Positions 14,987 through 22,533 of a stretch of DNA of 23,230 bases are shown one piece after another (the first letter of the stretch is position 1; each line of letters starts with the position of its first letter). The notes under the pieces were generated by a model that was given only the letters and a program-made list of their open reading frames with translations, was not told the DNA's origin and did not search any database. A program made the translations under genes and the position numbers. The stretch lies in NCBI GenBank assembly GCA_037443685.1, contig JBBINX010000030.1, positions 1-23,230 on the forward strand, read 5' to 3'. The DNA comes from JAHJRJ01 sp037443685. Its GTDB lineage: Bacteria; Bacteroidota; Ignavibacteria; UBA10030; BY39.

Positions 14987-15883
14987 ATGACAAAATATAT
15001 TCTAATCTCTTTATTATTTTTAACTTTACAGGAAAATGTTCTACCGCAAACTGGACAATCAGGTATGTCATTTTTAAAATTAGGAATTGGTTCACGTGCT
15101 ATAGCTATGGGCGAGGCATTCGCACTTGATGAATCCAATCCTTCGGGTATGCATTATAATCCGGCTACTCTCGGTTTATCCGATAAAACACAAATCATGC
15201 TTATGCACCGACAATGGCTGCAAGACACACGTTCTCAATTTCTTAGCGTTGTTATACCTATGGATAAATTTCGTTTCGGTCTAAGTTTTAATTCCACAAG
15301 TGTTGGGGAGATTCCAATAAGGACTGTGCCGGGACCTTCTCAAGGTGCTTTTACTTCGCGAAACTTAGCCATCGGTTTATCGACAGTCTATTGTTTCGAT
15401 AACTTTAATGTCGGGTTAACTGGAAAATTCCTTTACGAAAAAATCTTGGTAGATGAAGCATCGGGTCAGGCTTTCGACTTTGGTGTCGTTTACAAAACTC
15501 CATTTGATTTTAACGTTGCATTTTCGACGACACATATCGGTTCGATGAACCCACTGAGAAATGAATCTACTACTCTCCCAACTACATTGCGATTCAGTGC
15601 GACAAAATCGCAAACTATCCAATCTCTAAATTCAACGATTACCGGTACTACCGACTTAGTAAGAATTTTACCAGAGAAAAAAAATCATCTAAACATTGGT
15701 GCAGAGTTCGAATACGATAATACTTTTGCTTTACGCTTGGGATTTCAAACCGGCTACAATGCACGTTTTTTGTCTACCGGGTTGGGCTTCAAGTATAATA
15801 TTTTTATAGTAGATTATGCATTCGTACCGTCCAGAAACGACTTCGGTGCAGTCCATACTTTTTCAATTACGATTAATCTTTAA
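14987..15883 (+). CDS. PorV/PorQ-like outer-membrane beta-barrel protein (second copy)
   Basis: This 298-aa protein is a paralogue of the gene just upstream. A signal peptide ends near LPQ21. Then comes GMSFLKLGIGSRAIAMGEAF, with the SGMHYNPA turn, a closer match to the PorV/PorQ signature than the first copy. Beta-strand-like repeats continue to the end, and the terminal strand ends VHTFSITINL, typical of an outer-membrane barrel. The ATG at 14987 is separated from the previous stop by 1 nt, so the pair is coexpressed. The two copies are clearly diverged, not a recent duplication. The gene is the last of this plus-strand run and is followed by the convergent squalene operon. Confidence 0.84.
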   Translation: MTKYILISLLFLTLQENVLPQTGQSGMSFLKLGIGSRAIAMGEAFALDESNPSGMHYNPATLGLSDKTQIMLMHRQWLQDTRSQFLSVVIPMDKFRFGLSFNSTSVGEIPIRTVPGPSQGAFTSRNLAIGLSTVYCFDNFNVGLTGKFLYEKILVDEASGQAFDFGVVYKTPFDFNVAFSTTHIGSMNPLRNESTTLPTTLRFSATKSQTIQSLNSTITGTTDLVRILPEKKNHLNIGAEFEYDNTFALRLGFQTGYNARFLSTGLGFKYNIFIVDYAFVPSRNDFGAVHTFSITINL

Positions 15884-15923
15884 GTAAACAATTAGAATGA
15901 CTGTAGATACAACAGATTCTGAT

Positions 15924-15937
15924 ACTGTTCAAACAGT
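15924..15937. repeat. Short perfect palindrome
   Basis: ACTGTT-CA-AACAGT forms 6-bp arms with a 2-nt centre, 40 nt after the second PorV-like gene. There is no clean T run right after it, so a terminator role is weak; a protein-binding site or part of a transcript end is possible. Confidence 0.35.
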
Positions 15938-15958
15938 GTATATTTCCTCTTTTTCAGT

Positions 15959-15994
15959 AACCCACGACTTAGTCCGCCAAAGGCGGATTGGGTT
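15959..15994. repeat. REP-like nested inverted repeat between convergent genes
   Basis: An inner hairpin TCCGCC-AAA-GGCGGA (15973-15987) is enclosed by outer arms AACCCA (15959-15964) and TGGGTT (15989-15994). The GC-rich core stands out from its AT-rich surroundings. It lies in the 177-bp gap between convergent transcription units, has no T run, and resembles dispersed palindromic intergenic repeats. Confidence 0.5.
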
Positions 15995-16060
15995 AAATTA
16001 AAACCTATTTGTTAAATACCCGTTTCTAAGATTTTAAATAATTTTTTACAGAATAACTTA

Positions 16061-17413
16061 TTAACCAGCGTTCTTAATTAATTCTGCACATTTAAACCCG
16101 CTCGAAATTGCCCCTTCTATCGTTGCGGGTAAACCTGTGTTCGTCCAATCACCAGCAAGAAAAAAATTATCAATGTGTGTTTCTGGACCTGGACGAAATT
16201 GTTCAACTCTATTCGTCGCTGAAAAAGTTGCACGCCTTTCCTTAATAACAAGTGAGTGTCGGACTTTTATTTGTTTGGTACTGGGAAATATTTCTTGAAG
16301 CTCATTCTTTGCAATCTCAATTATTTTTTCTTTGGAAAGATCGATATAATCATATGCAGCGCTGATTACTGCTGAAATATAATCACCACGTTTTCCTTCT
16401 TCACCAAATAGTCGCCGCCGATTAAAAATCCACTGAAGATTGCGTTCAATTAAACCCATAAATTCGATATGCATAGAAGTATTGGTGAATACTTCCTTCT
16501 CATACCAAAGGTGTACGGATATAATGGGTGAGGATTCAAAAAATTCAAGCACTGAGAACCTTTCGTTTTTCAATAGTTCTTGAGGAAGGAGATTTAATAA
16601 TTTCCAGTGCGGGATCGCGCTCACCACATATTTTGATTTTATTTTCAAACCTCCATCGACTCCTACAATTTTACTATTATCAATAAGTAGTGAATTTACT
16701 GGAGTACCCGTTAATATTTTTACACCATTTTTTTTCAGCATCTCGATTACATTTATTACATATAATTCTGTTTGGCCAACTTTTGGAATCAAGATAGCTG
16801 AATCGCTTTTACGTTCGAGAAAAGTTTGTTTTAGCGAACGGGCAAATAATAATGCCGATGCTTTTTCCGGCGTCTCATTCATAATAGATAGAACCAAAGG
16901 ATACCAAAAGTACTTTCGGCTTTTTTCGGATTGACCGAGGGTCGATAACCATTCCGCAACACTTAGTCGCGATAGTTTATTAGTTAATGTGTTATCCCAG
17001 CTATTCAATTCTAATCCTACTCTCAATAACTTTCGACGATCACTCATAGGTAAAATTTTAAACTTAAGCATTGCTAATGTAAAGTCGAATGGTTTTGGAA
17101 GCTTGTCAATCTCAAAAGTATGAATTCCTAATGTTGGATGATGAAAATGTAAGCGAGATTGTTTGTGTGAGCTAATTAAATGTCGGGTCCCGATTAATTC
17201 AAGATATTTAATAGTATTATGGTAAGCCCCTACAAGAAGATGTTGCCCATTATCTACTACGTCGCCTGTAGTCTTATCGATGAATGAATATGTGCGACCT
17301 CCGAGGTGGTTGTTCTGCTCGCAAAGGATTACATCTGCGCCTGAATTCGATAATTCAAGCGCAGTAGCAAGACCACTTAATCCGCCGCCTATTACAACAA
17401 CATCACCTGTCAT
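16061..17413 (-). CDS. hpnE: Hydroxysqualene dehydroxylase (squalene-associated FAD-dependent desaturase)
   Basis: This enzyme catalyses the last step of the three-enzyme squalene route, reducing hydroxysqualene to squalene. The 450-aa flavoprotein has an N-terminal FAD-binding motif (VIGGGLSGLATALELSNSG, 7-25), then an acidic Cys-Glu32 at the end of strand 2 and the GGR motif (38-40). It also has a C-terminal FAD/substrate segment with AGDWTNTGLPATIEGAISSG. Length and layout match HpnE and related amine-oxidase/phytoene-desaturase-fold enzymes. Its ATG overlaps the hpnD stop by 4 nt (ATGA). A carotenoid desaturase would be the alternative reading, but the HpnC and HpnD genes directly upstream favour HpnE. 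Confidence 0.88.
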   Translation of the reverse strand: MTGDVVVIGGGLSGLATALELSNSGADVILCEQNNHLGGRTYSFIDKTTGDVVDNGQHLLVGAYHNTIKYLELIGTRHLISSHKQSRLHFHHPTLGIHTFEIDKLPKPFDFTLAMLKFKILPMSDRRKLLRVGLELNSWDNTLTNKLSRLSVAEWLSTLGQSEKSRKYFWYPLVLSIMNETPEKASALLFARSLKQTFLERKSDSAILIPKVGQTELYVINVIEMLKKNGVKILTGTPVNSLLIDNSKIVGVDGGLKIKSKYVVSAIPHWKLLNLLPQELLKNERFSVLEFFESSPIISVHLWYEKEVFTNTSMHIEFMGLIERNLQWIFNRRRLFGEEGKRGDYISAVISAAYDYIDLSKEKIIEIAKNELQEIFPSTKQIKVRHSLVIKERRATFSATNRVEQFRPGPETHIDNFFLAGDWTNTGLPATIEGAISSGFKCAELIKNAG

Positions 17414-18258
17414 ATGATTTTGAATATTCGATGTTTGAATAAATATTTTAGTGCAATAAGAAGTTGTAAAAATTTTGATAGCTTAAGCGACTTAGCATAT
17501 ACGTTGTATTTATTCGCTTTAATACGTAGGAGAGTATGATAATATATTCGTTCCATTACTTTGGGAGCGAATAAAAACTTTCTATCTTCGGGTTTTAGGG
17601 ATTCTTGCGCGATTTTGAAAAATTCTTCTGCTCGACTAGTCTCGAATTCCATAAGTTTAATAAAATTAGAATTGTAAGTTGAATTAAATATGTCATCCTC
17701 CGAATATTCGAACCTTTTCATATCTTCTTCTGGAATGTATATGCGGTTATATTTTGCATCTATTTTGATGTCGCGAAGTATATTTGTAAGTTGTAAAGCG
17801 ATACCTAAATTTTCGGCATACTTCAAAACCCGATCATTCGATGTACCGAATATCTTAATGCTCATCAAACCGACTGAGGAAGCCACGTGATAACAATACT
17901 TCCGCAATTCTTCGAAAGTCTTATATCTGTTTTTATTCAAATCCATCTCAACGCCCTTTATCAACTCGTAAAAATGTTGAACAGGTATATTGAATTTTTT
18001 TGCAATAACAGAAAGTTGATTCAGAAGTGGATAATTCGAACGGTGCTTTATAGCTTTTCCAAGTTCCATTCGCCACTTCCTTAGGAGTATAGCTTTTCTG
18101 CTTTCGTCCTGTTCGTTATCTACAATGTCATCAGTCGTTCGACAGAAAGCATAGACTGTATTCAATGCGGAACGTTGTTCTTTTGGTAAGAAAGAGAATG
18201 AATACTTAAAACTTGTTTGACTGCCTTTAGTGATTGAAGCCGCTAAGTCAGATCCCAT
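17410..18258 (-). CDS. hpnD: Presqualene diphosphate synthase
   Basis: The enzyme condenses two farnesyl diphosphates to presqualene diphosphate, the first step of the HpnCDE squalene pathway. The 282-aa trans-prenyltransferase of the squalene/phytoene synthase fold has the first Asp-rich motif TTDDIVD (41-47; Asp43, Asp44, Asp47). The second motif is NILRDIKID (159-167; Asp163, Asp167), followed by NRIYIPEED. It begins 16 nt inside the end of hpnC and ends with a 4-nt overlap onto hpnE. Assignment as HpnD rather than HpnC or phytoene synthase (CrtB) rests on gene order and general resemblance; the two paralogues here could be exchanged. Confidence 0.85.
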   Translation of the reverse strand: MGSDLAASITKGSQTSFKYSFSFLPKEQRSALNTVYAFCRTTDDIVDNEQDESRKAILLRKWRMELGKAIKHRSNYPLLNQLSVIAKKFNIPVQHFYELIKGVEMDLNKNRYKTFEELRKYCYHVASSVGLMSIKIFGTSNDRVLKYAENLGIALQLTNILRDIKIDAKYNRIYIPEEDMKRFEYSEDDIFNSTYNSNFIKLMEFETSRAEEFFKIAQESLKPEDRKFLFAPKVMERIYYHTLLRIKANKYNVYAKSLKLSKFLQLLIALKYLFKHRIFKII

Positions 18259-19148
18259 ATATTGCGTTTCCTGTATTTAGTTAAATCGTTATAGAATAAG
18301 CTTCTAAGAAAAATAAATATTTTGTCTAACAGATGTAACTTAATTCTTTTTGAGAACACGTTATATTTTTTTCGCTCAATCTTTTTTAAAACTTGCATAC
18401 CGCCAAACCATATCAGTTTTAACTCTAATTGAAGATCCCTATCCACGAGTGACGGTAATCCTGAACCGGCATAGAAATAACCACGTGCACGGTCAATCTG
18501 TATCTTCATCAATGATACAAAGTTCTTATTGTATTGCGTCTGATATAATTTCTCTTCACTATAGTCAACCGATACAATTTCATTTTCTGGAATATAAACC
18601 CTATTTTTTTTTAAATCAATAGCTACATCCTGATAAAAATTTGTAAGCTGAAGTGCTGTGCAAATTGAATCGGAAAGCTTATAATATTCATCATTCTTAT
18701 AACCAAAAATCATCAACACCAGGCGCCCGACAGGATTAGCCGATAATTCACAGTAATGGATTACTTCATCAAAATTATTAAAACGGTTTTTTACGACATC
18801 CATTTTAAATGCCTTTAAAAGATTCGCTAACGGATCAATCGGGATGTTGAGGCGCGAGACGGTTTCTTTCAGGGCAACAAATACTGGATGGTCAGCTTTA
18901 CCTTCATAACACTCTTTCAGCAATCTTTCCCACTCTTCAAGTTTTTGCAGACGTGTTTGCTGATCGACATTTTCATCGTCGGCGATATCGTCTGCGATAC
19001 GAGCAAAGGCGTATATACTCTGTATGTAAGGACGTTTTTCTTTTGGTAACAATAACGATGCAACGGGAAAATTTTCGTAATGCCGATTTGTAATCTCAGC
19101 ACAGTATTCGAAAGCTTTATCAATTTTTTTTGTATCTGGCGTTGTCAT
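18243..19148 (-). CDS. hpnC: Squalene synthase HpnC (hydroxysqualene-forming)
   Basis: In the known pathway HpnC converts presqualene diphosphate to hydroxysqualene. The 301-aa protein has the squalene/phytoene synthase fold. The first Asp motif is ARIADDIADDE (49-59; Asp53, 54, 57, 58), and the second is NFYQDVAIDLKKNRVYIP (170-187), with Asp174 and Asp178. The Phe-Tyr-Gln before the Asp is typical of HpnC, where HpnD has I-L-R. It is the first gene of the operon, with its ATG 66 nt from the divergent tRNA gene. No squalene-hopene cyclase gene is present in the window, so the end product (hopanoids or squalene itself) is unknown. Confidence 0.88.
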   Translation of the reverse strand: MTTPDTKKIDKAFEYCAEITNRHYENFPVASLLLPKEKRPYIQSIYAFARIADDIADDENVDQQTRLQKLEEWERLLKECYEGKADHPVFVALKETVSRLNIPIDPLANLLKAFKMDVVKNRFNNFDEVIHYCELSANPVGRLVLMIFGYKNDEYYKLSDSICTALQLTNFYQDVAIDLKKNRVYIPENEIVSVDYSEEKLYQTQYNKNFVSLMKIQIDRARGYFYAGSGLPSLVDRDLQLELKLIWFGGMQVLKKIERKKYNVFSKRIKLHLLDKIFIFLRSLFYNDLTKYRKRNIWDLT

Positions 19149-19171
19149 ACAAATACAATATAATAAAATCC

Positions 19172-19200
19172 TTGCATTTTTTACGAATTTATTCTATATT
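19172..19200 (+). promoter_or_regulatory. Promoter candidate for the tRNA-Met gene
   Basis: Read as a classical promoter it is TTGCAT (19172-19177), 17 nt, TATATT (19195-19200). Read as a Bacteroidota promoter it is TTG, 20 nt, TATATTTT. Both put the start near 19207, about 8 nt before the tRNA, which fits a short tRNA leader. Confidence 0.55.
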
Positions 19201-19214
19201 TTAAACAATTATTT

Positions 19215-19288
19215 GGCGGGATAGCTCAGCCGGTTAGAGCGTCGGAATCATAATCCGTAGGTCGTGGGTTCGAATCCCTCTCCCGCTA
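19215..19288 (+). tRNA. tRNA-Met (CAU anticodon, elongator type likely)
   Basis: The 74-nt gene folds as a standard cloverleaf. The acceptor stem pairs GGCGGGA with TCCCGCT (one G-T pair at the end), D arm GCTC/GAGC, anticodon loop ATCATAA with CAT at 19249-19251, T loop TTCGAAT, discriminator A at 19288. CCA is not encoded. Two stems carry T-T mismatches, at 27-43 and 50-64. The absence of the GGG/CCC anticodon-stem pairs and of an unpaired first acceptor base argues against initiator tRNA. A CAU tRNA could also be the lysidine-modified tRNA-Ile2; the loop and stem look more like elongator Met, but this is not proven. Confidence 0.95.
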
Positions 19289-19294
19289 CAACAG

Positions 19295-19329
19295 AAAACC
19301 CTGTTCAAGTAATTTGGACAGGGTTTTTT
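19295..19329 (+). terminator. Intrinsic terminator after the tRNA
   Basis: A 12-bp stem (19295-19306 with 19316-19327, core ACCCTGTT/GACAGGGT with one G-T pair) has a 9-nt loop and a run of T to 19329. It starts 6 nt after the tRNA end, so the tRNA is a single-gene transcript. Confidence 0.9.
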
Positions 19330-19555
19330 ATATACTTAGCTAAGTGCTACTTAATTCCCTTAGTGAAGCGATATTGAAAGTGAGTCGTTCACTTCATAAA
19401 GATTACCTCAACAACATTATCCTTTTGCCCTCGTTATCATTTCGCTGCCCCCAATCTACCAGAGCACCTTCAAAATTTGCAGGTTTTCGAGTCTACCGGT
19501 CTGACTAACTCAGAACGGGAAGAATCGAAGGAACCGATATACAAAACTTTGTATT
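19330..19555. other. Non-coding stretch with weak inverted repeats
   Basis: I see no gene here. GC content looks higher than in the other intergenic regions. A 19-nt imperfect palindrome ACCT-T-CAAA-A-TTTG-C-AGGT lies at 19466-19484. A 7-bp palindrome ATACAAA-AC-TTTGTAT lies at 19539-19554, right after the protease stop codon on the minus strand; it has no T run. The block may be a decayed repeat or gene remnant. Confidence 0.4.
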
Positions 19556-22345
19556 TTACTTAACAAGAGTTAGTTTACGCACTTCAACATTTTTTCCGCT
19601 TTGGAGTTTGTAGAAGTAAAGTCCGGTACTTAATTCAGTGTTATCAAACTTGATGCTATATATTTTACCAGCTTCGGCGTCGCCGCTAAACAGTGTGGCT
19701 ACTTCGTTACCGAGTACGTTATAAACTTTTAAAGTAGTATAACCGCTGATAGCCACCTGCCAATTGATAACTGTTGACGGGTTAAACGGATTTGGATAAT
19801 TCTGATATAACTTAAACAATGCAGGCACCTGCTCCATATCTCTTACGTTAGTTGGATCCTTGAATACGGTAATTGGTCCGAAATAATTAATCAGACCATC
19901 ATTGTCAACTTGTTTCAAGCGATATTGGATTTCATTTTCTAATGTGGACTCATCCGTCCAGGTGTAGTATTGTGGTTCTAACGTGTAACCAGTACCTGGC
20001 TGGAAACTTTCTTCGATTGTTTCAAATCCATTAACTGATAAATTATACTTTTGTACATAGAAACCGTAGTTGTTAATTTCACTGATTGTTGTCCATTCTA
20101 ATTTGACGTTGTTATTAGTGACGAGTGTTCCAATAAAGGACAAAAGTTGAACTGGCAAAGGAGGATTTCCTCCCCAATTATAGTAACCAGAAACTGCTAG
20201 GGTCGTTCCTGAACCGCTATTACCTGAAATATATCTGGTTAGTATTGTTTGCGGGCTGCCTGATGTCCGCCATGCTAAATCAGGAGTAAAAGGTAATAAA
20301 TTATCAGTACTTGTGAACTCAACAGTCATTATTTTTATTGAATCTCCCGGATTTAAAATCGGTCCACCATTTGAATTCGAGTTCGCATCCCATCTTAATT
20401 GCCCAGGCGTTGTTGATGTTACTACAGTTGGATTTATGGGTCTAAATGCTGTCGGAAGGTCGGATGATAAAATTGCCATGCTTCCGGTCCCGCTACCTAA
20501 TATATTTTTATTAAAATCGAAATGATATTGTCCTGCAAGATAACCAAAGCTTAGTCCACCTGTATTTTTCAGATAAATTGAAAACTGGAATTTTTTTGGA
20601 TCTGTTTGAATTGTGTTCTGAATACTTAATGTTCCCGTTGGCACCATTCCTGTAATTACCAAAGAGACGATCTGCGAACTACCTGACAATGTTCCTTTGT
20701 GTGAAACTCTGATTGTATAAAAACCAGACGATGGTGATGCGATATGAACTTGCTCAACGTTGTCGCGTATATTGTTACCTGTTGTAGCTGCAGCAGATGG
20801 ATTATTACGATCCAAAATCCAAGGATTATATGTTGTAGCTCCACCAATAATACGAAGGTCAATATCGTTGACAAGCATAATATCGGGTGGATCGACTGAA
20901 GGTATAGGTGGTGTGCCGGCCGGGTCAGTCCAGCATATTGTTGCACGCAGTGGTTGTGTTCCATCTGAGTAAACAGGAATATCAATGGTTTGGCCCTGGC
21001 TAAGTGTTAACTCGCGGATGTATTTGTTTAAACCCTGCGCCGAATCTAAATGCATTACCTGAGCGGCTTTGTGTGTATTCATTAAGCCCCAACCAAAGAC
21101 ATAATCCGGACCTAGATTCGAGCCAGCTTCATCGGCTGTGTGGATTACAAGTCCTTTAAGTGTAGATGAGCGCATAGGATTGTTACCGGCAATTATTTTT
21201 CTATATTGGAGTAAAAGTCCAAGCGAGCCAGTAACGTTTGGTGACGACATTGAAGTACCACTGGTTATGGCATAAGTATTATTGGCTTGTGAGTGACAGG
21301 AGTATAATTCTACACCATTTGCCACAATATCTGGTTTAATTCTTCCATCGTCTGTAGGACCCCAACAGCTAAAGCTCGACATGACAACATCGCTTGGTTG
21401 CGAGTAACCATTTACAATATCGTCAACTGCACCGATAGTAAATATATTCTTGGCAACACCCATATTACTCGTACAATCATATCCGTTTGGACCGCCATCG
21501 AGGTCGTGTACACATGTGTAACTACCGCTACCAAAATGTGTATGAGTAACAGGTTGCGATGTAGGTCCTTGTAAACGATCATTTCCTGCAGACTTAACCA
21601 TTAAATAATATGGAGCATTTCGAGCGATATTATCCCACGCTTGAGCTTCAGAATCGTAAAAACCAAACTGGTAATCCTCAGTTGTACTGACAGAATAATC
21701 ACCATACCAATGCCAACCTCCACTATAATACCAACCTCTAATATAGCCATAGGAATGATTTGAAGCTCGTAAGCCTGCTGCTGCAGCAGTAGCCATCTCG
21801 CTTTGATCACTGTTCCAATCATAAGCCCTTATTCGACCTTGATACGACATACCTTTTGCAATTGCCACTACACCCGTTGCAATCATCGTTCCTGCAACGT
21901 GTGTAGCATGGGCAGAGAGACTTGAAGCTTCGTCGCCTAATATTACCCTTCCTGTCAATTCTTGATGAGTATCGCGTACTTTCCCTCCATCCCAAATGCC
22001 AAGCGTATCTGTAGAACCGGTCAGTGAAAACCCACCACCTCCACTGGGCCAGGTTTTATCGGTCGAAATAGTTTTTGCCGCATTTAGATTATCAGTTTTG
22101 TAATACTGTGGTAATCCAAATTCGAACCTCTGCAACTCAATCACCGAACCGTCAGGATATTCCTGCCGGATTGGAATATTTAGTACTTTTGCTAAACTTT
22201 CGGCATATGCACGTTCGTAATGCCATTGATTTGCCTTTTCATCAGCAAATTGCCTAAGCCATTGTCGCTGTTCTACTGTTTGTGCAAAAAGTGTTTGAGT
22301 TATTATTATACAAAAGAAAAAAACTATGAGTAAATATTCTTTCAT
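19556..22345 (-). CDS. Secreted subtilisin-like (S8) serine protease with T9SS sorting domain
   Basis: This is a probable extracellular protease of 929 aa. Numbered from the ATG at 22345, it has a signal peptide (1-22, ending LFAQ) and a short region to about 100. The S8 catalytic domain has Asp119 (GIWDGG), His149 (HATHVAGTM), oxyanion Asn255 (SAGND) and Ser365 (SGTSMSSPN). A jelly-roll domain with KP-43-like features follows (about 440-570), then a cohesin-like beta domain and a fibronectin III-like domain beginning near PLPVQLLSF. The C-terminal tail has YQNYPNPFNPSTVINW and ends VRKLTLVK, the T9SS type A signal. The open frame extends to 22477, but those 44 residues read through a GC-rich repeat and precede a perfect signal peptide, so 22345 is the start. 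No large propeptide is evident. Confidence 0.92.
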   Translation of the reverse strand: MKEYLLIVFFFCIIITQTLFAQTVEQRQWLRQFADEKANQWHYERAYAESLAKVLNIPIRQEYPDGSVIELQRFEFGLPQYYKTDNLNAAKTISTDKTWPSGGGGFSLTGSTDTLGIWDGGKVRDTHQELTGRVILGDEASSLSAHATHVAGTMIATGVVAIAKGMSYQGRIRAYDWNSDQSEMATAAAAGLRASNHSYGYIRGWYYSGGWHWYGDYSVSTTEDYQFGFYDSEAQAWDNIARNAPYYLMVKSAGNDRLQGPTSQPVTHTHFGSGSYTCVHDLDGGPNGYDCTSNMGVAKNIFTIGAVDDIVNGYSQPSDVVMSSFSCWGPTDDGRIKPDIVANGVELYSCHSQANNTYAITSGTSMSSPNVTGSLGLLLQYRKIIAGNNPMRSSTLKGLVIHTADEAGSNLGPDYVFGWGLMNTHKAAQVMHLDSAQGLNKYIRELTLSQGQTIDIPVYSDGTQPLRATICWTDPAGTPPIPSVDPPDIMLVNDIDLRIIGGATTYNPWILDRNNPSAAATTGNNIRDNVEQVHIASPSSGFYTIRVSHKGTLSGSSQIVSLVITGMVPTGTLSIQNTIQTDPKKFQFSIYLKNTGGLSFGYLAGQYHFDFNKNILGSGTGSMAILSSDLPTAFRPINPTVVTSTTPGQLRWDANSNSNGGPILNPGDSIKIMTVEFTSTDNLLPFTPDLAWRTSGSPQTILTRYISGNSGSGTTLAVSGYYNWGGNPPLPVQLLSFIGTLVTNNNVKLEWTTISEINNYGFYVQKYNLSVNGFETIEESFQPGTGYTLEPQYYTWTDESTLENEIQYRLKQVDNDGLINYFGPITVFKDPTNVRDMEQVPALFKLYQNYPNPFNPSTVINWQVAISGYTTLKVYNVLGNEVATLFSGDAEAGKIYSIKFDNTELSTGLYFYKLQSGKNVEVRKLTLVK

Positions 22346-22399
22346 ATTTGTTTTATTCTCCAAATTGTTGAGTTTTTTTACTATAATGCTTAATGTAAT

Positions 22400-22523
22400 A
22401 CTACACGAACAAACACACCTCCCCGCCGGTCCAAAGTCACAAAGGGATCCCCTTGGGAATGTGCGTCGGACAGGCAAGGATCCTACGAATTTATCCGTTG
22501 CATCAGCGAAAATCTGTGTTCTA
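22400..22523. repeat. GC-rich composite intergenic repeat
   Basis: This block differs sharply in base composition from its surroundings. It contains two GGATCC sites (22445-22450 and 22478-22483) that form imperfect arms with flanking CTTG/CAAG. A segment at 22489-22522 has the minus-strand form GAACACAGATTTTCGCTGAT, continuing GCAACGGAT, like the dispersed 'ACACGGATTTCGC' repeats found in many genomes of this and related phyla. It ends about 10 nt from the stop codon of the upstream gene and lies before the protease promoter region. The dispersed-repeat status is recalled, not tested. Confidence 0.55.
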
Positions 22524-22533
22524 TTAAACTTTT

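Noticed and set aside
16061..18258. Carotenoid genes crtI and crtB
   Set aside because: The three-gene order with two different squalene-synthase paralogues fits hpnCDE better. A phylogeny would settle it.
19539..19554. Terminator for the protease gene
   Set aside because: The 7-bp AT palindrome has no T run on the minus strand and begins right at the stop codon.
22346..22477. N-terminal 44-residue extension of the subtilisin frame
   Set aside because: It translates a GC-rich repeat, while a perfect signal peptide starts at the ATG at 22345.
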